From Cerioporus squamosus (taxonomy: Eukaryota > Basidiomycota > Agaricomycetes > Polyporales > Polyporaceae), in contig JABYQS010000113.1 of NCBI GenBank assembly GCA_022592435.1, forward strand, positions 1-64,000: 64,000 nt of DNA, written 5' to 3'. Made by a program: the position numbers and the translations under genes. The notes beneath the pieces were generated by a model. That model did no database searches. It saw only the letters and a program-made list of their open reading frames with translations, and was not told the origin of the DNA. This document shows positions 34,537 through 46,031 of the stretch, piece by piece (position 1 is the stretch's first letter; each line of letters begins with the position of its first letter).

Positions 34537-35378
34537 GATGTGACTGAGTGCGAGGAGGCGCGTGGCTGAGCAATGGCTAAGAGGCGAGATGGCGATGGAT
34601 GGAGAGAGATAAGAGGATGCCCTTGGCTTTAAGGACACGGTTTCCTCGGGTTCGCGGGCGCTGGCAGCTCGAAGAAGCTGGTGCTGCGGTAGTACCGTGA
34701 CTAGATGCAGGGAAAGCCTCAGGCTCAAGGAGCGCAAGCCGAGAGAAAAGACAGATACGTGTCTGTAGATCTAAGCCCAGACATGATGTATATGTAGCTC
34801 GTCAGAACACCACGCCCGCAAGTTCGGAGTTGCTGAGTTTGGAGGAGGAAGAGAGACAGTACTAGGGAGAGGCGCTCGACAAGCGCGCCGTGGCGGGCAC
34901 CCACTGGACCAATCCGGAGCCAAATAACGGAGCGCGGCTCCGCATTTCCGACTTGGACTCGCCGCTCGCTCAACTTCGCCTTCAACTCCAACCTTACCAT
35001 TCGTCGATATGAATGTCATCCGCATGGCAGAACATGTGAATGCATCTAGGACGTGTCAACAAGCTCCGGCCATGCTTGCCAGGGCGACGATAGTAGTGAG
35101 CACTTCTCCGGTTTGCATTGAAACTTTCTAACCTCGATGACCTGGCAGTACTAATCACTTAGTCCTAGATTCTCATGAGCTACCGAAATGACGCGAATTG
35201 CAAAGCACTGCGATTATGCCTCGTCCGCCGGGTCTTGCACGAGAAGCTGATGCACAAGCGGTAAGTAGACACAGTCAAGTTGGACGCCAGATTTGAAGGA
35301 CCGCATGCCTCGGTGAATGTCCGCCCCGGACCCTTACTAGAGTGTAGTCACTACAGTGACTATACCTACACCGCTCCC
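34537..35378. other. Intergenic, no gene seen
   Basis: 842 bp containing the promoter of the BTB gene and the 3' flank of the Fe2OG gene (both minus strand). No motif is recognised. Confidence 0.5.
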
Positions 35379-37062
35379 TTAGAGTTCAGGACCTCTCCCG
35401 ACTACGTCACAGACAGCCTCTCCCGGTTTCTCACCGGAACCCTCGCCCTCTCGATCCCCCGCTTCAACGTCGTTGGCTTCCAAAGGTTCACCTCCACGCG
35501 TCACTTCTTCCGCGTCCTCCGCATCTGAGTCCTCTACATTTGAGTCCTCCGCATCTTCAGAGTCCTCTGCATCTTCAGAGGCCTTCGCATCCTCAGAGTC
35601 CTCAGACGCCTCCGGGACCCTGTTTCCAGCCTCCCCGACGTCGACAATCAGACACACGTGCGCGTAGATGTGTTCGATGGACGCCTCGTTCCCATAGTGG
35701 ATGCGCTCCGAGCGCACCCAGTCCGAACTCCCCCAACTCGTCACCCAATAAACTTCCATGGTCTTGTGCCCTCTACACCCACAATCCGAGTCTTCGTCGC
35801 CGCTGTCGCTTCCTCTGTCGGAGCCTTCCGCGGATTTTTCAAGATCCAACGGCTTGACCACGACACCACCATATTCGTGAATGATGACACGCTCCGCTCG
35901 ATCGCTGTCCTCCGAGTCATCCCTGAGCTCGACCATGCGGGCCAGGAGGACAGTGTATTCATCCCCATCGTGTATGAGGCGCAGGAGCGGTTCCAAACCC
36001 AAGTCCTCGCACGCCTCGAAAAGACTGTGGTCGCTCCCTTTGAGCCACCGCTCGAGGCTCTTCAGAGGGTTCTCCATCCCGGAATGCCACAGCGTAGGGA
36101 AGGGATATGCATGACGGAGCCCGAATCCCAGGGTTCCGCCCTTGGGCAGGAACTCGGGATCGTCCAGCAGACCGCTCAGGATACGCCGTATGTTGTTCAC
36201 GTTCGCATGTGCAGGATAGACGGCGCTGACGCCCTCCCGGTGCAGCCTCGTGGACGTGTCCCACGTGTAGAAGAGGTTGTACGTGAGAGTGACGCGGTGG
36301 CCCGAAGTCACGGGCAGGACCTCGTGCTCGACGTCGCTGAAGAACGCGATGTACGCCAGGGTGTTGCTCGCGCTCTCGGAAAGGAGCGTGGCAGCGTCGA
36401 ACGTCCACTCTTTCTTCTTGTGACGCAGGACCAGCTCGCCCCCCTTGTGTGGAGTGGGCATCACGACCACGAGGGAGCCGAACATATCCTCGTCATGCGG
36501 GGTGTCCCGGTGAGGCTTGAAAAACGCCCCCTCATCTGTCCGGGTGTCAGGTGCGCCTCAGATGGACAATGCGAAGCTGCGAATGCTCACCGTATACGTT
36601 CAGCTTGTAGAGCTCAGCACGGATGTTCCGGAGTGGTTGGTCCGGCAGGAGTCCGGTCTGCACGGTGTCTACGAGACCGCAGTCATCCACGTCCAGCCCG
36701 GTCTTGAAGTTCTCCGGATCCATCTTCCACGCCTTGCGATACGTCTCGTCAAGCACGGTCTCCGTGCCTTTTCCGAACTTTGCAGGCTCGCACGCGTCCG
36801 CAAGCTCACGGAGAGCCTGGACGTTACTCTCGGACTCAGCCGTGAAGTCCAAGAATCTACGTACGCAACGACGGTAAGCCGTATCCATCTCCCTATCGCA
36901 GGACTCGACTTACTTAGCATTTTGCTTCCCGTAGTAAAGTTGGAATGCTTGCCCCGGAAGTTCGAAGGTTCCGCTACAGAACGGTGTATCCTCCGCGAGG
37001 ATATCTCGGAGCTCGCCCAAGAGAGGGAACTTCGTCGCAGAGTGTGAGCGTCTCACTGGCAT
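35379..37062 (-). CDS. 2OG-Fe(II) oxygenase family protein
   Basis: A non-haem iron, 2-oxoglutarate-dependent dioxygenase of the prolyl-4-hydroxylase-like class. Exons 37062-36914, 36892-36591 and 36535-35379 keep phase and give 535 residues. The iron ligands are visible: HRD at 159-161 (GAFFKPHRDTPHDEDMFGSL) and the distal His at about 221 in EHEVLPVTSGHRVTLTYN, where the Arg ten residues later is the expected 2-oxoglutarate contact. PTPHKGGELVLRHK between them is the usual beta-strand with a GGEL turn. The C-terminal half is not catalytic; it ends in a highly acidic repeat of SED and AED units (coding about 35470-35600). Members of this family are numerous in polypores and their substrates are unknown. 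The start Met at 37062 is the first in frame after plausible leader sequence; an earlier one is possible. Confidence 0.82.
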
Positions 37063-38627
37063 ATGGTCGCAACGGAACGGAGGGGAGGGCCACAGCGATG
37101 TCGAGGGGAAGAGGTCAGCTCGCAGCTGCCGCTTTTCACTTCCAGGAGGTACGTACACATGTCCCGAGATCGTCGGTTGATGAACTCACCACGGTGCCCT
37201 TTGTGTAGGATCTGACTCGCGCTGGGAACAGCACGTTTCTGGCCAGAAGCATGAACTTGTGAACGTGCGGCACGTATGTGCAATTTGCGCCCGTCGAGTA
37301 CTACTACCCGAGTACGTCTCAGATGATATTGAGTGATTTCGCCGCAGGCTGATGCGAGAACTTCTCCGTGGATCGAGTCAGACTGTCGACCCGCTCGACC
37401 CTGAAAAGAAGAACATCTCACCCAGCGTCGTAGTCGGAGGAACAAGACGGAATCCGCAGGCCCACGAAGGTACGGATACAGATTCCAACCGAATCATCCC
37501 CCTACCCGAAGTGCTCAGGCCTAGATTCCTCTCCTTGACTCTCACGCCCGACTTCGGCGGCCTCTTCCTGACGCATCTCGCCACGATCGTCCACTGCACG
37601 TTCTTCCCCTTCGCCACCCGATTCATCTCCCGCTGCCTCCCTTCTCCCCCGTTGCCCTGCGCCGCAGTCTTTCTGTTCCCTGTCGGTTCGACACCACCAG
37701 AAGGCATATTTACGCATGCACCTGCCCCATGGATGCCTCGTTGCCCAAACTCACATGCTGGGTGAAGCACGCCCTCTTACTCTGTACAGCCGATCACCCA
37801 GTGCACCTCGACGGCAGGGTATGCCATCCCTCGTAGCGTGCGTCGCAGCACTCTGAGGCAGACACGCTCGCCCCATCCTGGAAGATGCGCTCTCGAACAC
37901 GTCCTCTATCTCCACCAGATCGCCCATGTGGTCAAGCAGAATTGACGTGCACCAGTCACTGCCTCAGTGCGCACCTTCTGTGATAGTCCGACCTCGCAGG
38001 CGAGAGCTCCGTGTCAATGTGAGCTCTCCCTACTGACGTGACGTAAATCTGTATGATGTACGTTTCATCAGTGCTGACTTGTGCTGGGAACAAGATCCAG
38101 ATTCTACACCCAACAGTGCGCCTGCAGAGAGGCAGGCATACAGGCTGACCGCCGGGCGCGCATACGGCGCGGAGCCCGGCCTGCCAGTGCGTAGGACTGG
38201 CATCATCGTGCGATCCAGTCACTCCCCGGATCTGGTCGCCGCTAGGCCCTAGGGGCGTCCCCGCTCTTCCTACGGCGCAGCTGACTCGGAGGCTGCGAGA
38301 CATACTCGTGACCGAGATTTCGAGGTGACTTGGCACACCCGTCTAAAAGCCAGCTTGGAGGAAGTTGCAGGTGTCGATCACGTCCCATCCTTTACATCCA
38401 AGCCCAAGTCAGTCGGCAACGTCTCCCATATGTATCAGTTTCCGCCAAGTCTCGTCGTACTAACTCTCTCTGGCAATGTGGTGGATAGGAAGTACTGTAA
38501 CCGTGCGCTGTCAGGCCGCACGGTGGCCACGCCGTGGCAACTCAGCATCGAACTTGATTGACTCAGTTGAACCAATCGAGTTGAACTATGTAGTCGACTG
38601 AAGCGCTCACTCTCTTCTGGCAAGGCA
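37063..38627. other. 1.57 kb intergenic, no confident gene
   Basis: It contains only overlapping short frames. One minus-strand frame (37502-37717) is charged and Glu/Arg-rich but has no known motif or exon partner. The promoter of the Fe2OG gene must lie at the left. Confidence 0.45.
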
Positions 38628-38635
38628 GGTGGCAG

Positions 38636-38799
38636 TAGTGTTGTGCCAGGCCCGGCTTGCCTGGCCTGTGGCCTGCGACACCTCAAGCCAGGCCGTCAGG
38701 CCGACCCGAGCCAGCACTTTTGGCCTGGCTTGGCCCGGTGAGCCAACCGGCTTGGCCGGCCTGGCTTCTTGGCTTGAGGCCGGGCCTGGCACAACACTA
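38636..38799. mobile_element. 164 bp hAT-type MITE
   Basis: Both ends carry the same terminal inverted repeat starting TAGTGTTGTGCCAGGCCCGG, read inwards. The element is flanked by a perfect 8 bp direct repeat, GGTGGCAG (38628-38635 and 38800-38807). TAGTG ends with an 8 bp duplication are the signature of hAT transposons. The interior is a run of CTGGC/GCCAG-like words with no coding capacity, so the copy depends on a transposase elsewhere. The perfect duplication and near-perfect ends suggest recent insertion. Confidence 0.85.
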
Positions 38800-38807
38800 G
38801 GTGGCAG

Positions 38808-39232
38808 TGACTGGCAGAGCTCAACCGTCATCACCATGATGCACAACTAGCTTCATTCTCTCGCAAAGTCGCAAGCTACGTCTTTTCGTAGCGTTCTGTT
38901 GAGGCCAGGCGATATCGGTATCCACGCGATGTATCGGCCGAACCTAGGTTCTTGTGCGTCACGCCACCGGTGACCCACATCTTCCCGACGTCGAACTCCC
39001 ACCAAGTGCTAAGTATGCTGAACGCCACCACACCTCCGAGTGTGAACACGACCGTATTCCCCGCTTAGCTTCCGGTCGTGGGTCGTTGGACACCGGGGAA
39101 ACTCGGTGAACCTCGGCATCGCTTGGCGTCACGTCGCTGACACGAACAGGATTCGCGAAGTATACTGCTGCGCCGTATGCAGACGGTTAAAAGCCCTTCT
39201 CCCAGGTTCCGGAGATTCCAGCGAACACCACC
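38808..39232. other. Upstream region of P450 gene
   Basis: 425 bp between the MITE and the P450 start codon, presumably the P450 promoter and leader. No clear TATA box was found. Confidence 0.4.
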
Positions 39233-41575
39233 ATGGCATCAAACATCTCTCTTTTTCTTGCACTGGGGCTTGTTGGGGCTCTCGCGTTGGTCATCCGACG
39301 CGTCTCCCGAAACCAGAGATCACCACTGCGCAACGTACCTGGCCCGACGTCGGGATCTTTCTTGAAGGGTACGTGCAATTGTGTCGATGATCTCGCGTTG
39401 TCTCCCGTGGGCAGATAATCTACGGGCCCATTGGAGAGGGGACGGACGCCACTTACACATTTCTCTAGGCAATGTACATCACCTCATGAACCCTCGCAAC
39501 GAGGAGTGGAGGAAGGAGTTAGTTGAGACATACGGCCCTGTCTCAAGGTTGAGCGGCCCTTTCGGAGTAAGTAACCGTACGCATTTCTTGCATCATCCGC
39601 TCATGCTCTCGTCGCAGAGTACTTGGCTGCATATATACGATCCCAAAGCGCTCTACCACATCGCGATCAAGGATCAAGATATCTGGACTAAGAATACTAT
39701 CGGAGCGAGGTAAGCTCTCTAGTGTGGCAGTCGAAGCGTCCCGGTGACAATCCTCGTCACAGCGCACTGCTCATTGGCCCTGGCTTGCTGACGACCGAAG
39801 GGCCGCAGCATCGCAAGCAGCGCAAGATGCTGACGCCTGTGTTCTCCGCCGCATATCTGCGCAACGTCACCACTCCCTTCTATGAGACCTCGTACAAGGT
39901 CAGTTTCGACTCAATATTGAGAAGTGGCTCCCGCTGACACGAAGGTACGCCGCAGCTTCGCGACGCACTGCTCAAGGTACTCGGTTCTGAAGTCAAAGAA
40001 GTCGACGTCCTGAAGTGGACAGGTCGCACGGCACTCGAGTTGCTTGGTCAAGGTGCCCTTGGGTACTCGTTCGATCCCCTCGTCGAAGACGTGACAGATC
40101 CCTTCGCCGAGGCCGTCAAATCCTTTTTGTGAGTCGCGTCATACCTCGTGCTCTCTACTTTCTCAACATGCGGCACACACAGTGGGGCGACGAATGCGCT
40201 AGGGGTTGCACGAGCGATTCTGGGACCTTTTGTGCTCATCGGTCCAGCTTGGCTCCGGCGTACAATTGTGGAAGTCATCCCGAACGCGAAAGTGCAGAGG
40301 ATGAAGAAGATCGTCGATACCATGTATCAGCGTTCTACTGACATCGTGAACGAGAAGAAAGAGGCCATGAAGAAAGGCGATGACGCCATACTCCGACAGG
40401 TCAGCGAAGGAAAGGATATCATGAGCATCCTACGTGAGTCTGTGCCTTCACATACTTTCTGAGCTTGCGTACTGACGCACTCCGTCAGTCAAGGCAAACA
40501 TGGCCGCATCGGAGAAAGAGAAGCTGTCGAACGAGGAGCTTATTGCCCAGGTTTCGTGAGTCACGGTCGCTATCCGTGATTCCTCCGGTACCGTAACGCT
40601 GATTCCGTCGCCGCGCAGGACATTCATCCTCGCAGGGATGGACACGACCTCCAACGCGACCTCGCGTCTGCTGCATCTCCTCGCCATAAACCCGGATGTG
40701 CAACAGAAGCTCCGTGACGAGATCCTCGAAGCGCAAGCCGGCCAGGAAGTCTCGTACGACCAAGTGATGGATCTTCCGTACCTGGACGCAGTCACCCGCG
40801 AGACTCTCCGACTGTGAGTCATCCTTCGAGCATGCTCGCCAGGACCTTGCTCACGCGTTCGCAGTTACGGTCCTGTCGGAAAACTCTCCCGTGTGTGAGT
40901 CCGATTGCTCCCCTCTCATCGGGTTGGTATACTCCGTTGCTGACTCGTCTCTAGCTCAACACAGGACACCGTTCTACCTCTGCACGAGCCCATAAGAGGC
41001 CTCGACGGTACACTGATCACCGAACTGCACGTTCCCAAAGGGACGGTCGCGATGCTCAACCTCTGGGCCTGCAACACGAACAAGGCACTCTGGGGCGAGG
41101 ATGCGTACGAGTGGAAGCCTGAGCGGTGGCTCGAGCCTCTTCCCCGCGCGTTGGACGAGGCACGCATTCCCGGGGTATACTCGAACCTGTGAGTACGGTA
41201 CTCGAGTCTCTTGATGAGCCATGCTGAACCGAACTGCTAGGATGTCGTTCTTTGGCGGCGGCCGTGGGTGCATGTACGTGGTTGCCGCTTGACACACCAA
41301 AAGTATCCGCCACAACTAACCGGATTCGCAGAGGCTTCAAGTACGCGCAACTCGAGCTGAGTACGTGTCTCGCGCCCACCGGTCGAACTTGGATGGTATG
41401 CTGACAGTTCGTCGTTCGTTCAGAGGTCGTGCTCTCGGTGCTGCTTGCGAACTTCAAGTTCGAGCCGACCGATAAGGACATCGTGTGGAATCATGCGGGC
41501 GTCGCGTTCCCGAGCGTTGGGAAGAGCAGGAAGCCGGAGATGCCGCTGAAGGTCTCAGCAGTCCGTCAGATCTAG
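39233..41575 (+). CDS. Cytochrome P450 monooxygenase
   Basis: An ER-anchored haem-thiolate monooxygenase. Thirteen exons (39233-39368, 39469-39566, 39618-39709, 39763-39898, 39956-40128, 40183-40433, 40489-40555, 40619-40813, 40865-40894, 40955-41188, 41241-41273, 41332-41360, 41424-41575) join in phase to 541 residues. Residues 5-22 form the membrane anchor, followed by the NVPGPTSGS proline-rich hinge. The I-helix motif is AGMDTTSNA, the K-helix ExxR is ETLR, the PERF-type segment is WKPERWLEP, and the haem loop is FFGGGRGCIGFKYA with the axial Cys. The last of these is split over two tiny exons of 33 and 29 nt. The overall sequence looks like the CYP5150/CYP64-type clans common in white-rot fungi; the subfamily and substrate cannot be set by eye. 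There is no gene-cluster partner nearby, so detoxification or degradation of plant compounds is more likely than a dedicated pathway. Confidence 0.92.
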
Positions 41576-41958
41576 TTTACGACTTCCGTTTTGCGACGTC
41601 GCTCCCGGATTACCTAGGTGTGCTTGCTGCCTAGGGCCTGGGGAGACAAGTCGGGCCCTGTCTCGACAGTTGAAACCGAGCTGTGTCCTGGTACTCATGA
41701 GCATACAGATTTCCCTCCTATCGACCCGGGCTGATACCGTCTCCCTCTTATCTGACCTCCAATGTGTATCCGAGAAGGAAAGGACATGCCTTTTTAAACT
41801 ATTTTGCAACCATCGCAAGGTCATCGACAGGCGGCCCTCGGTGGTGATAGATTGTGACACCCGCGTTAGGTCACGCGTCGCATCACGGAAACAGTGACAA
41901 TAGCCCTTTGTTCTCTACTACGACCACTCCACGTCCTCCTCAAGCAGCTGCTCCATTC
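41576..41958. other. Intergenic between P450 and BTB gene
   Basis: 383 bp, the 3' end of the P450 and promoter of the BTB gene. No other feature is seen. Confidence 0.5.
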
Positions 41959-43027
41959 ATGCCAGAAACGCGATCCAGTAAACGCAGAAGGGCGGGCTCT
42001 GAGGACCAGGACGAGGCACTCGAGGAGGACAGCATCACCCTCGATGAAGAGGTCACCATCCCCGACGGCAACGTCTTCCTCGTGGTGCAGAACATCGCGT
42101 TCCGAGTCCACAAGAGCAGCTTGTCACGCGCCTCGGACGTTTTTCGCGATATTTTTGTGCTCCCCCACAACGGCAACAAGGATATTCTTCACGACCTTCC
42201 TTATGTCCGAGTCTGGGACGATCCGGATGACCTTCGACATCTCCTACTCGTGGTATGCTGCGGGAAGAAGTACGTTCGGACCTGTCCTGGTGATTTGGAG
42301 CTGATATTGCTTGACATGCAGCTACTACTACGAAAGCGACGAGATTAAGCCAGTCCCATTCCACGTCCTCGCCTCGCTTATTCGCATGGGACACAAGTAC
42401 GCCATTCCCTCCGTACTCAACGATGCGCTATCCCGCCTCAAGAAGTACTACACCTCGGATCTCTCCGCGTGGCTCGATGTAGAGGGTCGGAGGCGCTTCG
42501 TCTCGAATGTGGACCGTCTCGACGCGATCAAGGTCATTCAGCTAGCGCGGCTGACGAGCACCCCGATTCTCCTCCCTACTGCCTACTTCATCGCCTGTCA
42601 ACTCACCGAGACCATCTATCCGGCCGAGAACAAGCTGGCTCTCAGTGATCTCTCGGCTCACGAGGTGGCATTACTGGTCGCAGCCAAGGTCGGACTTGTC
42701 AAGGTCGCGTACCTCCGTATGATGTCAATCTCGACGAACCTTCCCAGCGTACGCTGTCAAAACCCACAGGCATGCACACGATCTGCACTTTCCGCTTTAA
42801 AAAGTCATAGGATGACAAAGAATATATGCGAGGAGGACACCTTTGAGCTCATCCACGACTGGTTCTGGAACGTCCCTGCGGGACAGGAGTCCATTTGCGC
42901 GGAATGTCGGGCGTTTTCAAAGCAATATGACGCACAACTTCGTTCTGCCATGTGGAGCGTCCTACCCGCGCACTTCGGCGTACAGGTTGATGGATGGCCG
43001 ACGGAGACAAAACCCATCTCTGAGTGA
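41959..43027 (+). CDS. BTB/POZ domain protein
   Basis: 338 residues in two exons (41959-42269, 42322-43027). A basic N-terminus (RSSKRRRAG) precedes the BTB core: EVTIPDGNVFLVVQNIAFRV, then HKSSLSRASDVFRDIF and WDDPDDLRHLL. The second exon continues with YYYESDEIKPVPFHVLASLI and a long helical region. A stretch at 42750-42812 (VRCQNPQACTRSALSALK) looks less conserved and is bordered by a GTACGC and a TCATAG; splicing it out would break the frame, so it is kept as coding, but a sequence error there is possible. This is the third BTB gene in 12 kb. A Cullin-3 adaptor or transcriptional role is inferred from the domain only. Confidence 0.75.
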
Positions 43028-43395
43028 TCTTGATTTGGTGAGTGGTCCGGATCGGTGTTCGTTTCGGTCGTTCTCGCTTTATTGACCACAAGTGCGCACT
43101 AGGATGTACCGTATTGATCATTCTTGGTGTTCACGAGTTACGGCAGCAGTGTGTATACTTATATATGCTGCTCGGACATGCGCAATCACCCATGCACTTG
43201 GCTACCCGTGTGATGCAGGCCGCCCGACGACTCGTCGTGCGTTTCAGTAGCCTTCGGGCGATGCAGTGCAAAGTCGGCATATTCAAAGCGAGAAAGCTAG
43301 ATCATTAGGTGTGGAATATATGAGGACGTGATGTGCATTGCGAACACACGATGCTATGCTGTAGCCGGACTCGAGCACACTCATGCCCGCGTTCC
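43028..43395. other. Intergenic between convergent BTB and F-box genes
   Basis: 368 bp holding both 3' ends. No feature is seen. Confidence 0.5.
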
Positions 43396-44964
43396 CTAGT
43401 CGGAGTCGCTGTCCATGTCCCAGTCCGAGTCCGCGTCAGACTCGGTCTCGTCACCCGAGTCCTCTGGCTCCTCCCTAACCTCCGGGTCTACGACTTCAGT
43501 CGTATACCACCGTCCATCCTCGCCCTTCTCCCACTCGAACTCGGTCGTGAACGCAACCCGGCGCAGGGCGGACGTATGCTTCTCGAACTGGGCCAGCAGC
43601 GCGCGCTGCATGGTGACGTCCCGGGCGAACCAGAAGTGGTCCCGGTGGTCGTACTGCTTCTTGACAACGTCGCCCAGGAGGAATGTGTGCAGACGGGGGA
43701 GACGCGCGAAAACGCATTCGCCCAACGCGAACAGGGCATCCTGGTGAAGGCGAAGGTGGTCAGCACTGAGGGGCACACACGAGATCGCCAAGACGCGAGT
43801 CCGACGTACCCGCTTTGGCTCGTGCCATACGACCATGGTCAGACGCTCCAAGGAGCGGAGCTCCGACACCGCGGCTTCCAGCTCAGGGGCAAGCAAGCGG
43901 TTGACGTAGAAACGGATGTCGCGGATGGGGACAGCCGAGAACTGGAAGTGTTCGAAAGCGAAGAGGACGTGCTTCCAGCGAGGGATGGCTTCCGTCGTTT
44001 CCCCGCCGTTCCTTTCGTACCTCGTGTAGTCGAGCGCGATCGTGTGTATGGGGCGAGGCGGACCGATGTCGGGAGGAGAGAGGAACAGGGGCACCTGGCT
44101 GTGCGTGCACGCGAGCTCTTCCAGTGCCGGGAACGCAGCTGGCAGCAACGGAAGGGGCTCCTCGAGGGTCTGGGTGGCAGTTCTGACAGCAAGAGAACGA
44201 AGGCTGGTCAGCGTAGCCCACCCCGGGTCGTAGAGGTCACGGTCCATAATCTCGAGGTGCTCCAAGACTGGGAGCGTGAATTGAGGGAAGATGAGCAGCG
44301 TGTCGGTGGTCGAAGATGTTGCCAACGTCATGCGACGCAGATGATCCGCCGACGAGCGAATAAGCATCTTCAGATGCAACAAGTCTTCAATGGAGGGCTG
44401 CGATAGGGCGAATACTGTGATCGTGTGCAACCTGGGGGACTGATGTGCATACGGGACATGGGCCGATGGGGCGCCCTCAGCCTGCGCGGGTCGTGAAGGG
44501 GCAAAGAGACAAAGCTGCATCGACTCCAGCTTGGGATGAGGACTGCCGATTAGCGCAGCCAACACCTGGCTGGCTGCCCTCAAACCCCTGGGGCCGCAGT
44601 CAAGCACCCGCAGGTTGACCATCCGAGGTACGATCACGGACAACAGCCGACCAAGCAGCTCGAAGTCGTCCATCATGACCGGGTTATACTGAAAGCACGT
44701 CACGCGAAGTCGGAATGAATGAACGCCCGCCGCGAGGTCTCGCTCGGGGAAGGTGAGAGTCGCCGGAGGGGAAGCCAACGTAGTCAAGCAGGACAGGGCG
44801 GATCTGTAAGTGAAGAGGTCCAACTCTGTGTAAAGGTATGGTGTGGCGATGAGGTTCATGCGTTTGCTCGTCGACGCGAGCGCTGCAAGATCCTTGCGCC
44901 GTGCGAGACTGGTGATGAGTGTCAGAAGCTCCACCGGCAGCATGTACCGCAAGCTTGCGGACAT
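43396..44964 (-). CDS. F-box-like protein with leucine-rich repeats (1)
   Basis: 499 residues in two exons (44964-43810, 43740-43396). The N-terminus MLPVELLTLITSLARRKDLA and STSKRMNLIATPYLYTELDL are the F-box pattern (LPxELL..I, then a second helix before LY..L). The middle holds irregular leucine-rich repeats (LRVLDC, LESMQL, LEHLEI, LRSLAV, LEELAC) usual for substrate receptors. The C-terminus has LRRVAFTTEFEWEKGEDGRW, also present in the other three F-box-like genes here, then an acidic Asp/Ser tail. The 69 nt intron is a multiple of three and stop-free, so an unspliced form would also be translatable. F-box proteins bring substrates to SCF ubiquitin ligases; targets are unknown. Confidence 0.75.
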   Translation of the reverse strand: MSASLRYMLPVELLTLITSLARRKDLAALASTSKRMNLIATPYLYTELDLFTYRSALSCLTTLASPPATLTFPERDLAAGVHSFRLRVTCFQYNPVMMDDFELLGRLLSVIVPRMVNLRVLDCGPRGLRAASQVLAALIGSPHPKLESMQLCLFAPSRPAQAEGAPSAHVPYAHQSPRLHTITVFALSQPSIEDLLHLKMLIRSSADHLRRMTLATSSTTDTLLIFPQFTLPVLEHLEIMDRDLYDPGWATLTSLRSLAVRTATQTLEEPLPLLPAAFPALEELACTHSQVPLFLSPPDIGPPRPIHTIALDYTRYERNGGETTEAIPRWKHVLFAFEHFQFSAVPIRDIRFYVNRLLAPELEAAVSELRSLERLTMVVWHEPKRVRRTRVLAISCVPLSADHLRLHQDALFALGECVFARLPRLHTFLLGDVVKKQYDHRDHFWFARDVTMQRALLAQFEKHTSALRRVAFTTEFEWEKGEDGRWYTTEVVDPEVREEPEDSGDETESDADSDWDMDSDSD

Positions 44965-46031
44965 CTTGAGATGTCGAGAATGGACGCTGTCTAGACTCGG
45001 ACATGTCGTAGTCAGATGAGCCCACAACGTACAAGGCCAAAGAACTCACTACAATGGACACACCACAAGGACTGCGCGCGCCGCCGACTGAGTACAGAGC
45101 AGACACCCTTGCTTCGTCCGAGTTGTCGATTCCCGGTGTGCGTCGACCTACAATCAGAATGTCACGGATCCTGATTGTGAGTCATCTGGATTTCTTCCGA
45201 AGCAATACTGGAGACACTCACGCTCGCAGTCCAGGAGGAAGATGCCAGCAAGGTCGCCGTCGGGATCAAGCCGGTGCCACCGCTTGTGCTCGAGGGACAT
45301 GATGGCGGCTAGTACATGAACACGCGGCCATGAGGCCTCCGTTCGAGCCCCGATCTGTGTACTTATCAGCATGCGCATGTTAGCAATGCAGCAGTACATA
45401 TCATTATCACTTCATGGGTCACTGTTACCCCTTTAGAGGAGTCCTGGAATGTACTTGAACATGGTTTCCAGCTGAAGCCTCCGCTCCGAAACTCTATTGC
45501 GCCATGCCATATATCCCGAGGGCCGATCTCAGGAAGGAGTGAGCCTAGGTGTTGTGATTGCTCGGCGGCCCCGAGTACTTATCTGCCAGTCCAAAGAGCA
45601 GAGCTGGATTCATACGGTAGTCAATGATGTTACAAGTATTGACGTGGCAGAATTGACGGCTGCGCACAAGCGCCTCGGAACGCTTTGACGAACCCCCGAA
45701 AAGGCGATTTTGATGGGGCTCTTGCCTAACACATCCACACAACCTCCCGCTGACGCCACATACTTTACTCAGAGGACGCTCGTGCTACTACGATAAGGAC
45801 ACCATGCTGTGACCGGCACCGCCTTGCAATCGGGACACGCTCAGACACTCGCACTGGCAGCTTGGACCGTGATGGCACGCACTCTTGGACATGGCACGCA
45901 CGCTTGGACATGGCACGCACGCTTGGACATGACACGCTCTCCTCACCGCCGCCCACGCTTTGACTGCTGGAATTGTGCGCATACATAACGGGCATGCATT
46001 GCAATGTCTGGAGAACCTCATACCTCCGCCG
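44965..46031. other. Intergenic between divergent genes
   Basis: 1.07 kb. On the minus strand 45300-45222 reads MSLEHKRWHRLDPDGDLAGI followed by FLLDCE with a coding-like third-base pattern and a GTGAGT at its end; this may be an orphan exon, but no continuing gene is clear. A 19 bp tandem repeat lies at 45872-45928. Confidence 0.45.
45872..45928. repeat. Three tandem copies of a 19 bp unit
   Basis: The unit ATGGCACGCACGCTTGGAC starts at 45872, 45891 and 45910; the first copy has one mismatch and a partial fourth copy follows. It lies about 100-160 bp before the start of the unrecognised gene at 46032, in its presumed promoter. Confidence 0.85.

Noticed and set aside
37502..37717. Charged Glu/Arg-rich minus-strand frame next to the Fe2OG gene
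   Set aside because: No start context, exon partner or motif; overlapped by other open frames.
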